From the NCBI GenBank assembly GCA_030248215.1, contig JASANG010002092.1:434001-498000 (forward strand): 64,000 nt of DNA, read 5' to 3'. Every line of letters begins with the position of its first letter. Positions within the stretch are counted from its first letter, which is position 1. The translations under genes and the position numbers were made by a program. The stretch comes from Enoplolaimus lenunculus. Lineage: Eukaryota > Nematoda > Enoplea > Enoplida > Thoracostomopsidae. The notes beneath the pieces were generated by a model. It was not told where the DNA came from. It was given only the letters and a program-made list of their open reading frames with translations, and ran no database searches. Below, piece after piece: positions 36,601 to 47,555 of this stretch.

Positions 36601-39600
36601 CGCTTATTGAGGGTGGAATGTTTCCTCCGCTTGTCCGAAAATGCCCCCTACTCGAAAAAATCCCACATGTTCAGACCGCACACTAACTTATAAAAACGGA
36701 AAAACAAGAAAACATGAGTTAGTGTCACCTCTAAGCTTCAAGATAGCAAACTAAACCTAAAATTTGCTAAACCAGTCGTAGTGGTACAACATGAATTAAT
36801 CGAAGCTCGGACATATTTTTTAATTAGTCTAGTTAAGTTAAATAATTTAAAAAGTCCAAATTATACTTTAATCAGTTAAGCTAAAATGCAAATTAGTTAT
36901 TAGCTGTATATTCCGGTTTTGGAGGTATGTAAACAATTTAATCATATTTCTCCCAGCCAAACCCTATTAGTACGGAATTTGATTGCTTGTAACCATAATA
37001 GTTAATGAAATAATGAAGTCAATGAAATCCTAATTTAGGCTTAACCAATTAAACTAATAAGTTATTAGCAGTTGATGTAAAAAGTCATAATTTAGGCTTG
37101 ACCATTTAATGTACAAGTTAGCCTGTATATAAATAATAAACGGCTTGAAATAAACAGGAAACGACGAAAATTCCAAATTATTATCACCGGATATTCATAT
37201 CGACGATTTTCTAAAAAACCTCCCCACTCATTAAATCTCCATGGGTTGAACCCGCGGTGGTACCTCAAAAAAGCTTTCACCAACTCGAGACGGGACTGGC
37301 GAACTGTCAGCCGATTTGTGTATTTATTTCGGATTTGCTGACGCAAATTTCCGTAGATGAGTAACCACTTTTCCATTTTATTATTAATGTTATTTAATGT
37401 AAACGTTCCATATATTCTGTAACAAATTGAGCTGTAACTCCTGTTGTTCGGTTAAGGTTCGAAAAATGATCGAAGAGCAAATAAGAATTGGTCAAGAACT
37501 AAGGACGAAAGTTGTTGAAACAGATGAATCATCTGATAGCGATGATGAGATGGAAATAAAAGCAAAGCGGCTGCATGAAGAAGCCTACCATGCATTAAAC
37601 ACTGCTGATAAAGTCGTGTCATTCGATGTAAACAATCCGTGGATAACAGCTGGGCTCTCAGCGGTAAAGTTTGACGACAGGCAATGTCTACTTACAGCAT
37701 CGCATGGCTATCATACAGATAGGCCATATAATATGAGCCCATATTCTCAGTGTGTAGCACGGTACATTCCTAACCAGCCAATTAAGAACTTATTTTTTCG
37801 CTTTTTTATCGCTTTGAGCGTATCTACTAGTGAGCAGATTTTGTAATTAACAGCGATCAGAATTCGCTTGTTTGAAAACCTGTTAGTATAATTTTGGTGT
37901 CGATTTTTTGCCATAACCGGACATTTAGTTGTACGCTGGTGTCAACTTAAAGTTTCGGAATGTTTCGGCTAAACTAATACTTCTAATCGTTTGATTTATT
38001 TTTATTTGTAGATGCGGAACCCTAGTCAGTCGCAAACTGGTATTGGAACTTCTGACCAAACGTATAATTCATTAAAGCGTAAAAATGATGTTAAAAGAGG
38101 TATTGTTCCGGACAACGATCATAACGGTGAGGGCATAGATATCAACGGCGAAGCTCGTTCTTCGAAGCTTTTGACATTTGAGGAGAAAAATAGTGAACAA
38201 AAGGCGCTTCCTGCTTTATTCAGCAACGAAAATCCTGCTCCAACGGTAAATGACAGTTGACGTTTCTGTCTTAGCAATTTAGGATAAGGGTGCTCGTGAC
38301 GCAAAGCGTTGGTGCGGACGTTAACGTAGCAGTTGTACAGTTTTAAGTAATTAATATTTTTAGATTTGCTGATCAATTTATTTAATTATTGGAATGCGGT
38401 TTATGAAACCTGCACCTACCTCATAGTGCATCCTGCCTAGGGTTTAACCAATATTAAACTGATGAATTTTTAACATTAATATAGAATGGTGTTACAATAA
38501 GCAGTAATGTTTTGCCGCACTTAGGTAATGATATTATTTTAATAAACAAAATTATGTGTGTGCAGGGACGGAACAATCGTGTACAGTTGGAGGACAGTAA
38601 TGTTTTTGCTAGAAAGCGCAAGAAACCGTCACGTCAAGATAGCCGTACCTGTGAAAATGCGAAAAAAGGTCAACATGAAGAGCCTATGTTGTGATGTAAT
38701 AATGTTCGGACGCAATATTGCAGATATTGTTGGTTTTAGCATAGAACTGAGGAATGATGAATTTTAATATTTTAGTTTAATGCACGTGAATTTCGCGTGT
38801 CAAATATTACCATGGAATCTATATGGGTCGAGGTCTCATTTTGAAAGCTGAAATTTCATTTCAAAACACAAGTCTCTATCTTGCAGTGTAAAACACAAAC
38901 CATTCTCTTGCAGCGTATAATGTTTACTTTTATCTTGTTTCGTTCCTATATGTACAAAGAACTTGGAGGAAAACGATAGAGTAGAATATTAGTATTGGCT
39001 TGATTTATTGTGCGATGCTAAAAATTCATACGATGCTCTTTCATTTTGAAGTTACGCACTTAGATTGCTTATTATTAGAATTCTTTCAGAAAGTAACACT
39101 AGTGCAAACGCAGCAAACAATCGACATAAGAGTAATGAAGTGGTGGCTAATTCACGTGATCTGACCAGTCTTGATATTGATACAATATTTGCGGATAGTG
39201 TAGAGATTAACGACATAGAAGACGATGACACGATTGATAGTAGATCAATTAAAAAAAATCAAAAAGCGAAAAAGAAGATGTTATCTCACAAATCTATTGT
39301 GTACGATTGGTTTGTTTTTGCAGACATGTATATATAAAAACCTGATGGTTTATGGTTACGAGTTTTTCAAGACGTGTACCATCAACTTCGAATATAGGTA
39401 GAGATATTTATTTTATTTATTTATCATTGCTTGCCACAACGTTATCACAATGAAGCAGTACACATATTTGATAGAATAACGAAGGAGTTAAAGACGGAGT
39501 TTATCACTGTAGTATTTTGTCTAGTTATTGAGTGACCGATCGATTTTGGAATACGTAAATACGTCATTATAGTATTGTTTTTGTTATTTATGTTATTAGT

Positions 39601-42600
39601 GAATAAACGATGGCGACTTATAAATGGAATTTTCAGACAATCTACTAATGTCCGGGACGTAACTGATGCTGCAAAGTGTGAATTATTGACTGATGCCGCA
39701 AACAGCTTTAATCCTGACCGCATCTGCGAATCGGTGTCAGTCGCCACTGGTGTATCACTTATTGAGTCAATGGAAGAGACTGTCGATGCCGAAGGTGGGA
39801 GTGTTCATAAAGGCCGCATTAGAAAACCCGGCCGAACTAAAAATATCTTTAGAGTATGAACATTTTCGTGAACCAAGAATTTTCTGAAAAATATGAGACA
39901 GAGCAAAGAAACCGTTGGTTAAACAATGGCCACTTGTACTTAGCGGTAATGACCTTTGTGCTTTTTTGTTTACACCAATTTAGTTTTGATTTTAGACTCG
40001 CAAACAGCTTTAGTTGCTGAAGCGTTCGAAGACGACGACATTGTGGAACAGTTTGTGGCAGAAAAAGAATCAAAGCGAATAGCTGAACAGGAACCCCCGC
40101 TGGACACAGAATTGCCCGGTTGGGGTGACTGGGCAGGTGATGGTATCAGACCAAGAAAGCGAAAAATTGTCAAGTACGAGTTAGTAGTGAAAATTACAGG
40201 AACAATCCAATAAGATCTTCCATTATCGTTGTAAGTTATGTAGAAGTTTTGGTAGTATTGTTGGAAACTAAAGCTTTGCAGAGTATAATCTTTCACGGCT
40301 TAAACTAAATCAATCCTTATGGTTAAACATCTACAAATTTCGCTGTTTTTGCGAAAGTATACCTTAAAAGAAGTTTATTAATTTTTCTTTTTCTCGATTT
40401 TCTAGACGTGCTGCTCCTCCGACCCGCCGCGCAGACAATTTAAAACCAGGTGTAATAATCAGCACGACTGAAAACATGGCTGCTAAGAAACTCCAGGTTA
40501 GTGTGATTTGATGTCGGCATAGTGTATGCTGTAATTTTGGAGTTTTCCGTTTTATCTTCAAAAATAAATTTCTGCAGCACACGGATGGATACAATTTATT
40601 TAAAGCGAATTATTTAGTTCTGTTTTTCCATATGTAATTACTGCGCTTCCAGTATTTTGTTTTTAATACCTTTAGTCGAGAAATTACTTCCTCGTCTGTG
40701 TGATTTATTAAAGCATGTTTGTAGGTAGTGTACCCCAAGTCGGGCCATGAAAAAGAGTATTATGTTTGGTGCGTTAAATTGCGTGTGAAAGTCTGTAAAT
40801 TTAAAAAGGCGTTAAACATATTGTTAAACTTCTATTCAAACTATCAAGTGTGTTAAACCTATTGTTAAACTTATATTCAAGCAATGTTTTTTCAAAAAAT
40901 CGTCACCTGTTTCACAAGGCTGCAGAATTCAGGTAGCCAAAAAGTTTATTTGCCGTTCACAAGTAAGCTGTGATATGTGTCACACAGAAACATTCACAGC
41001 TTTGTTTCTAAATAATATAGCTACACAATTTTCACTGCTTTTTTCGCTTCTGCAAAAAAGTTATTTCGATTTAGTGAAGTATAATTGACCAGGCTAGACT
41101 TTCTCCGGGGCCAGGATTTTTACCGGAGTTGAGGCTGAAACCCAACCCCCGGGATCGGTATTGAACGGGGCCGTGTTAGAACAATATAGTAAAGATAACA
41201 AACAACATGAGCTACGATATACCTAATACGTATATGGTGGCTAACTGTTTGAAATCTATATATTGTGTAGTGTGTACAGCAGGGTGGCACCGAATATACG
41301 ATTTGACTATTTCGAATCCGTTGCTAATTTGCCGATCCGATTTCATAGCCGATTCGCTGAATCCGAATTTGAATCTTGCATTTTGCAAATTTCAGTTGTA
41401 TCTGTAATTTGTTTCAGAATATCAACGCGGTGCCAGCCGAACATTTAAACGTTAATATATTTCGTGCCGGCCTCAGTTATGAGATTTGTGACCTGAAACA
41501 AAATTTTTTATTAATATAACAAGAATTTAAAATTTTTATTGTTTAAAACTGAAAAAACGTATTGCCGAACATTGCTGGATTCGGCTTTTGGATTCGGTTT
41601 TTTCACATCCCAATCCGAACCACAAGTTTTTGCCGAATCCGAACCTTTGTTGCCACTCTGGTGTACAGTAAACCGTGGGAAATTACAAAAATATCGTGTG
41701 CAGTAATTTCTTGTGATTTTCATATTTTGTAACGAGAACCGAGCGTGATAAGATTGTTTTTCACTGCAGTCAATTAAGAATCGTATATAAAAACTGGCCC
41801 CGGCTAGGCCGTTGCAAATAACGTGCTGCCCTCGGCCCAGATGCCTGAGTATTTCTAGCCCAGACATTATTTTGTTTAGACTTAATTTGAAAACTGCCAA
41901 ATGCTGCATGTTGTATTTTTAACCGTTTCTAACATGAATATTTTTGTATTTTATCTGAGACAATTCTTTCAACCTAGGATTCGAATTAGGTTCTCCTTGG
42001 GCGTTTAACAGCACCACGCAGCTATTAGCGCTTGACGCACGAACCCGGCGGAAGTCTCACGTCTTGTTTAGATTTTGTATTGCGCTACGCGTGGCCATTT
42101 TTAAATACTGTGCATTGTGTATATTTCGCGTACATAGTGTTTTACAAAGATCTACTGATACAAAACCAGTTGTATCAAAAAATTCAAAAAAGATTTTTAC
42201 GCTTCTTGATTACTGGTGATCAAGTACGCTGCTGAACCGAGCGGTTTTTTTTAATTTTGGATGTTTTCTAAACGATGACGCTCACCAATGAAAAACATTA
42301 ATCCGTTTACTCAGGACAAAAATGAGAACGACGATTTTAACATGAATCACAAACCCAGTGGTTGATAAAGAAATTTTTGACAGCGCCGCCGCCTTCATAT
42401 AACAGTGAGAACAACCTCCAAGATTTTATATGATTATAAAAGCTGCGTGAAGTCCACTAATTAAGTATTCAGAGCAGATCATGGCATCGTTAATCAAAAC
42501 ATTATGCGTAAAGTGGCACCTGTAGAAAACATGGTGCAACCGAAATTACAATTTACCGGAACTGGAAAATGAAGAATACATGCCACCGAAATGTTCAATT

Positions 42601-44693
42601 TAAGTTTTTTTGCATTATTATTGGTGAAATAACAATAGTATTCATTTAATCTGGTGTATTTGGTGTATTTTAGATTTTCATAATCCAAGGAAGCGAAATT
42701 TACCTTCGATGATTTACTTTCGGCGATTTTCAAGGTTTATATACCATGCTAATAAAAACTATTTAATTTTTATCGTTTTTTAGTAAAATTTACAAATTTC
42801 CACCGACCGAATTTAATCCGGAATTTTTAATTCTGGTACTGAACCGGAATTCCGGTTGCACCTTGGTAAAAAATCTAGAACCGTTAATAATTCTTTCACG
42901 CAAACATCTATACATTTGTCAATATATACAGCCAACAGAGATGAAAATCACAAAGTGGTAATGGAAACAGAAAGCTAACTAATGTTTTGATTCCAATATA
43001 GCTTATGATTAATCGGTTTACAACTTAGTGAAGGAAAGCCAACAGTCCATCCGTTGGAACAATTAAATGTATTCTGCAATGTGCACCCCAACAAGAACAC
43101 GTTTATGACATTAAAAATAACAACAGTTATATGCTTCGGCCATTCAATTGATACTGTGGGGTTAAACGGAATATGTACTGTTTACCTGTATCGCTCGGCA
43201 AAATGTAAACTATGTAGGTTGGTTATAGGTGATTTACTCAACTGAGAATGTTGGCATTTGCTTCCAGAGATGCAGTGTGTAAAATGCTTGACTATTAAAA
43301 CAGAGACAAACGCAAATCAGATTTATTCAACAGACGGGCTACTACCTGTGTACTTTTTTTATAGTCATCGGTTGCTCTAAGTATCTCAATTACAGGCCCA
43401 ATTGTGCGAAACATTTGGTCGTCACGAATCTTGAGTGACTAACAATAAATACTATACAAAACATCGGTGAATCACAATGTGAATATTTATTATGCCTGCA
43501 CGACAAAACATCAGTAGGCGTGTCTTGTTAGCGAGCACCAGACGGCTGAATATTCAAATATGAACGGTTCTACAAACTATATACTCAAGCGAAACGTCTT
43601 GACAGTGTTCACGCACAAATTTATCAAACATTTTTGCTGACACGCCAAAAATGTTCCCTGACTCTACCAGAAGATGTGTCCAGATCAACAGCTGACTTTT
43701 TAAAGGCGCCCTGAATTCTGTAGACGAAAATTTTACTTATTAATGTTGTCCGGTAAAGTTCTTTATTTCAAAGACTAGTTGCATTTTTGATAGCTTCTGG
43801 TTCTGTCAGTGCGACGAATAATGTATCGAATACGCCGGACCCAAATTTTTCCGTGATGTTTCCGTGAAATTTTCATTTTTCCGGACAATTCCCTTAAATT
43901 TAAGAAATGATTTTGACGTTTGACCCAGTTTGCGACCATTGAAGACAAATGTGTTCCTTCTGTTACAAAGCAAGTACGCCTTGCTTTGTTTCTTACTCTG
44001 AAGTTAAATATATTATAAGTAGTGTATAAATAACACTACCATGTGCTTATAAGCGCAGACAACAACAGCCATGCAGTGCTTGAAATTGCCTGGCGAGTAT
44101 TGCGTCTGCGGTTTTGTAGTTGCTTTTAACTGTACCTATTTTCGCGAGCAGAGAATTTCATCATAATTACTACATTTGCGACTGTAGTAGTCTCTTTTCA
44201 TGCGCATTTGCAAAAGATTTTGTTCAAGTAACGACCACGGGCACGAAGTATATTACCGTATAAAAGTTATGCGGCTGGCATTCCGATGATATTCGGAAAC
44301 AAATTATAGATATAACTGAAATTTGCAACATGAAAAAATTCGGATATTCCATCAAATAGTGGATTCGGTGCCACCCTGTTTTTAGCCCTTTGCTATGTAG
44401 AAGCAGTCACAAATTATCCTGTGCATGACCGTAAATCGAACAAATTGTCACTGTATGGGTAGCTATGTTTATCACCAATGTTGCTGTTACAGGTGTCTGA
44501 TTTGCCGTTTCCATACAAATCTGTATCAGTGTATGAAGCGAGCATTCGACATCCAATTGGAAGCGATTGGAACACACAGAGCGCTCATCGGAGACTGATT
44601 GCGAAGGATGTTGTCACGAAGCGAGGAGCGGTAATTAAACCGATTGATAAAGAATCAACGTTTCAAGCTGAAGATATGGACGGGTTGAAATAA
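24615..44693 (+). CDS. UTP14: UTP14, SSU processome / U3 snoRNP-associated protein
   Basis: UTP14 acts in the nucleolar SSU processome that makes 18S rRNA; in yeast it activates the helicase Dhr1. Exons: 24615-24706, 26509-26561, 32404-32540, 33366-33443, 33836-33910, 34467-34589, 34909-35003, 35321-35444, 36438-36515, 37457-37663, 38012-38245, 38566-38668, 39090-39300, 39637-39794, 39996-40173, 40406-40496, 44493-44693. Phases agree and sum to 745 aa (human UTP14A 771). Family landmarks in order: KHQHLLSAIANLD, SVKDFPHLNDLKKSLK, DVSKWDRVVHSNRLAEQIV (about 107-125), EKEAMKAMSLAE, KIKSKGYHRILKK, LKEFDDLKDRDPEAA, ERMTLKHRSGNKWAR, NNPWI, ELPGWGDWAGDG (about 628-639), NLKPGVIIS, and HPIGSDWNTQSAHR with VTKRGAVIKPI near the C-terminus. 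The exon 14 donor is the least certain: GTGGGA at 39795 fits the phase but is weak. Intron 2 (5.8 kb) holds a LINE; introns 1, 3 and 16 hold MITEs. Confidence 0.95.
24719..25118. mobile_element. hAT-type MITE, CCGATT-motif family (UTP14 intron 1)
   Basis: The ends are CAGGGTGCAATCG and CGATTTGCACCCTG. ATTCCGATTCCGATT motifs lie inside both ends. The flanks GTATAATG and GTATTGTG match at 6 of 8 positions. It starts 12 nt after the exon 1/intron 1 boundary of UTP14. Confidence 0.75.
25368..25955. mobile_element. GAGACC-motif MITE (UTP14 intron 1)
   Basis: A clear left end CAGGGATGGGCGGTCTCGG is followed by CTCGGGTCTCGG repeats. The right side (ACCAAGACTGAGAC near 25930) is decayed, so the 3' boundary is approximate. 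Confidence 0.6.
26082..26424. mobile_element. CCGATG-type MITE, left end lost (UTP14 intron 1)
   Basis: The interior matches the 1380 and 8691 copies, and the right end is GATTAATCGGCACATCCCTA. It ends 84 bp before UTP14 exon 2. Confidence 0.65.
26700..31420 (+). pseudogene. Nearly full-length broken LINE with RNase H (UTP14 intron 2)
   Basis: A non-LTR retrotransposon in the same orientation as the host gene. A GC-richer 5' part (26700-27030) precedes ORF1-like sequence (27034-28141), in which RVSKPPLPVVVSGPP and WLKQVVTEISVIDGEDLEAI recall the ORF1 of LOA/I-type elements. ORF2 begins at 28158 with an endonuclease start (VVYINLQHSKSATAALNELL) and an apparent internal deletion near 28600. 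It continues with the arm before the reverse transcriptase (TVWWNPQLADL), RT motifs (KGAGPDGI near 29129, YADDVAIL near 29788), RNase H (CFTGGSK near 30470, with D replaced by G; TWVKGHSANYGNDMADALAK near 30790-30845) and a C-terminal CDCCGMEEESLEHFLMRC (31170-31223). At least six frame breaks make it non-functional. Confidence 0.88.
32744..33160. mobile_element. hAT-type MITE, GGTTCCGG-motif family, exact 8-bp duplication
   Basis: The ends are CAGGGAGCGACCAAATATTT and the loosely inverse ATATCTGGTCGCACCCTG. CATCATCG flanks both sides exactly (32736-32743 and 33161-33168). TTCCGGTATCCGG motifs lie inside. It is 417 bp long, in UTP14 intron 3. Confidence 0.9.
36560..37290. repeat. Dispersed repeat filling most of UTP14 intron 9
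   Basis: The left part (CTGGCATTTCGCTTATTGAG) and the right part (TGGGTTGAACCCGCGGTGG) both recur at 48845-48935 in MPHOSPH8 intron 2 (the second in inverse orientation), so this is a repeated element rather than conserved intron sequence. Its class is not known. Confidence 0.45.
41280..41660. mobile_element. hAT-type MITE, CGAATC-motif family, exact 8-bp duplication
   Basis: The ends are CAGGGTGGCACCGAAT and CGAACCTTTGTTGCCACTCTG in inverse relation. GTGTACAG flanks both sides exactly (41272-41279 and 41661-41668). TTCGAATCCG and GCCGAATCCGAA motifs lie inside. It is 381 bp long, in UTP14 intron 16. Confidence 0.93.
41965..42135 (-). repeat. tRNA-derived SINE (UTP14 intron 16)
   Basis: On the minus strand the A box is TAGCTGCGTGG (42024-42014) and the B box is TTCGAATCCT (41985-41976). 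The upstream module GACGTGAGAC, then CGTGCGTCAAGCGCTA, matches the 22190 copy. Confidence 0.7.
42530..42865. mobile_element. hAT-type MITE, CCGGAA-motif family (UTP14 intron 16)
   Basis: The ends are CATGGTGCAACCG and CCGGTTGCACCTTG. The flanks GTAGAAAA and GTAAAAAA match at 7 of 8 positions. TTTACCGGAACTGG and GAACCGGAATTCCGG lie inside. Confidence 0.78.
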
Positions 44694-44708
44694 CATTGAC
44701 GGTGGAAT

Positions 44709-45015
44709 CAGGTTGCAGCCGGAAGTGAAAAATACCGATTTTAGATGTGACGCGAATTGTAACAATGTTTAATTTTAGCAAATATCTGTAAAGCGTTGCC
44801 AACCATTTTGGTTTCAGGTGTATTTTTAAAAAATCCTAACAGTTTGTTCTCAAAATTGTATACAATACTTACAGACAAATGCACCAAACGACACAGGTAT
44901 TTTTGTAAAACTAAATTTCGCCACCGAAATTGCTGGAACATCCGGCAAAAATTATGCAGGTGCCGGAAGTCGATTGTATGCCGGAGCCTGAGTTAGATTT
45001 CCGGTTATACCCTTG
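44709..45015. mobile_element. CCGGAA-type MITE in the UTP14 3' untranslated region
   Basis: The ends are CAGGTTGCAGCCGG and CCGGTTATACCCTTG. The flank GGTGGAAT on the left resembles GGTGGAAC on the right (7 of 8, with one base shared by the end). It lies 15 nt after the UTP14 stop and before the first AATAAA. Confidence 0.7.
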
Positions 45016-45048
45016 GTGGAACGTAATAATTTGCAGAATTGTTCTTTA

Positions 45049-45054
45049 AATAAA
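45049..45054 (+). terminator. Candidate UTP14 polyadenylation signal
   Basis: AATAAA 356 nt after the UTP14 stop, just past the inserted MITE. Confidence 0.5.
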
Positions 45055-45099
45055 TATGCAGTTTTGAAGAAATTTCATATAATTTTTAGCTTATATTAA

Positions 45100-45650
45100 T
45101 TTTTTGGTCAATTTATTGATTCAATATGAGACAATATGGTGTTTTACAATTATTGTTTAAGTTTGGAGGTTTATATATAATGTTTTTTGATTCTGTTTAG
45201 TAAAGTTTATCAAAGTAGGATTTGCTGACGCTATCACTAATTGATGGACATCATTTAATTTTTAAACTGGCTGCTGAACACTGATATTAAGAAACATCGA
45301 AAAGGTTGTGCGGTCGGAGCTCGGCAAAATTTCTGGCCTATGTTACTCTTAGCGTCGTACCGGTTTCTGGTGAAAAATAGTGCTTAGAGAATACATTTTT
45401 ATGCTTTGGAGTTACACTTAATCTACTGCTACGGCCATAAAAGTAACTGCGGAAGCCCGCGGTGGGGTTTGCGAGTTGAGGTTGAAGCAGATTTTTAGTG
45501 AGTCCTTGTTGTTTAGAACAGTGTGAAAATTTGTATAGAACTTATTGTTAACTTAAATCCGGCTTCACAGCAAGCAATTTGAGAAACATGATCGTTTTCT
45601 GTTTGAATTAATTTTTAAGACACGATTGAAACTTGTCCCAGCCAGGGCGT
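45100..45650. other. Intergenic, no gene recognised
   Basis: AT-rich and without a conserved exon or clear repeat ends. Confidence 0.4.
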
Positions 45651-45651
45651 T

Positions 45652-45738
45652 CTATACTTCTGAACAGGAGCAACCTAAAATTACAATTTACCGGAATTTG
45701 AAAAAGTGCTGGAACCGGAATTCCGGTTGCACCCTTCA
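45652..45738. mobile_element. Very short CCGGAA-type MITE remnant
   Basis: Both ends of the family, AGCAACC/TTACCGG and CCGGAATTCCGGTTGCACCC, are present but nearly joined. The interior is deleted. Confidence 0.65.
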
Positions 45739-45834
45739 TATCAGACATTTGGTACTTTTTCTGTGCACTCGAACATCATTGAAAACTTATATCCTTTGTG
45801 TAAACTATAGAGAACACCGGGCATATATATCTGG

Positions 45835-46208
45835 CAGGGTTCGACCGAAATTCCTGCAAAAATTCAGTTCCTGTTCCGGCATTTAAAGATGCAGGAACCG
45901 GAATTTGTACGGTTTTGTGGTAAATTATGCCGCATCATTTAAACATTGGAAACTTTGTATTTAAAAATTATTTTGACATGTGTTTTTTCAATTACTTCAA
46001 TTTTTAATAAACTGTTTCTGTTGTGTTTTCGTAAAACCTGATTGTAAAATAGCTCCAAATTTGCTTAAGCCGTTTTTTGGCAAAGTTTTCTGAAAAGTCC
46101 AACAGTAACTCGGTGATGAAAATTATTTCAAATTCCGGTTCCTGTTACGGTTCCAGCAAAAAAATTCAATTCCTGTTCCGGCAAAATTTAGTTCCTGTTG
46201 GAACCCTG
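45835..46208. mobile_element. hAT-type MITE, GTTCCTG-motif family, exact 8-bp duplication
   Basis: The ends are CAGGGTTCGACCGAAATTCC and AGTTCCTGTTGGAACCCTG. ATATCTGG flanks both sides exactly (45827-45834 and 46209-46216). CAGTTCCTGTTCCGG motifs lie near each end. It is 374 bp long and lies between UTP14 and MPHOSPH8. Confidence 0.92.
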
Positions 46209-46219
46209 ATATCTGGATA

Positions 46220-47290
46220 TGAAATTGCAATGACAGTGTGTAATAATTCTCCGTTATGTCCGCCTGGACTCATTATACTCCCGAAAAGAGCGAAAATTGT
46301 AGCACATGAATATATAAATAGATTTTTGAATTGAAGATTTGCCATAATTACGCCTGTCATATCGTTTGTTTCGCTCACCAAGTTTCTTCGACCAATGAGG
46401 CCAAACTTAGGACCCCCAAAATTGAATGATGTACTTACTTAAAACACGTCTGACTACTTTAGTTTGCTCCTCCACATCAGCTTTCGATGACCTCTCCTGA
46501 TCATTCTAAACTCGAATTTCAATTTTCAATAACTTCGATTTTTAAAGTCCCCCTTGGGACCCGAAATTTTTTGCCAACAGTTCTGGCAGCACGCCATTTC
46601 AATTGTTTGACAACTCGTTAACCAGGCTTTGATTGCAGAAAAGTTAACACTACTAGACTCATCTCTGCAAGTTGCGCCGAATGATATATAATTTGTCTAA
46701 CTATTCGACAAAAATTTTTTGGGTTCCAATGCCGGACCTTGGGACGTATAAAAATTGGAGTTTGCAAAAATTCAAATTCTGGAGTGGAATTATCAGGGAA
46801 GGTCATCAGAAGCTCAAGCACGCAAAAATTTTCAAAATGCAACCATTTTTGTCCAAACTTCTGTGTGGGAAACCGAAAGTACAAGAATTCTGGCTGCACC
46901 ATGCCTGTGATGGTAATGTGCTCCCTATCTTTAAATTCTTACTTTTATTAGCAATAAACTTCTTAGCATGAGCGTACTAGGGAATACTAACGCGAAAAAT
47001 TCACTCAGTCAAAGAAGGAATTTTTTGTCCACTTTTTCCGAAAAACATGGAAAAAATTCATTTTTCCAGTCATCATTTTTTCCTGAAAAAACAACCCTGA
47101 GCTGGGAAGCGTATGATAAATTATGGACTATGACACAAATTTTCGAATGAGAAGAGCAATTTTTTCTACACAGGGATTTCACTCACCGTTTAATTGACTT
47201 GCTTGACATATTTCTTAAAGAAAATCCACTGGGTGGAGTAGTTTCAGCATGGCGTATGTTACTTTGAGCAGCGTTCTATTTTGTCGCGGG
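46220..47290. other. Intergenic, no gene recognised
   Basis: Overlapping open frames on both strands (46618-46971) show no family features and are taken as chance. A single TTAGGC-type arm lies at 47295-47365. Confidence 0.4.
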
Positions 47291-47555
47291 ACTCCAATGG
47301 AGTAAGCTTAAGCTTTAGACGAGTTTAGACCTTGGCTTAATAATGCTTATGCTACTGTTACGCCCCTCAAAGCAACATTGGCCGCAATATCTAATATTTC
47401 GATGTTGAAATTGCCAAAACGTCTGGTAAATGAAAACTTACGCCCTGATTGACCAATACACTATTATTTTGCCGTGAATTATTATTGCTTAAGAATTTAT
47501 ATACGTATGCGTAATAATTGAAAGTGAGTTAAAGAGTAGGATATTTTGCTAAACA

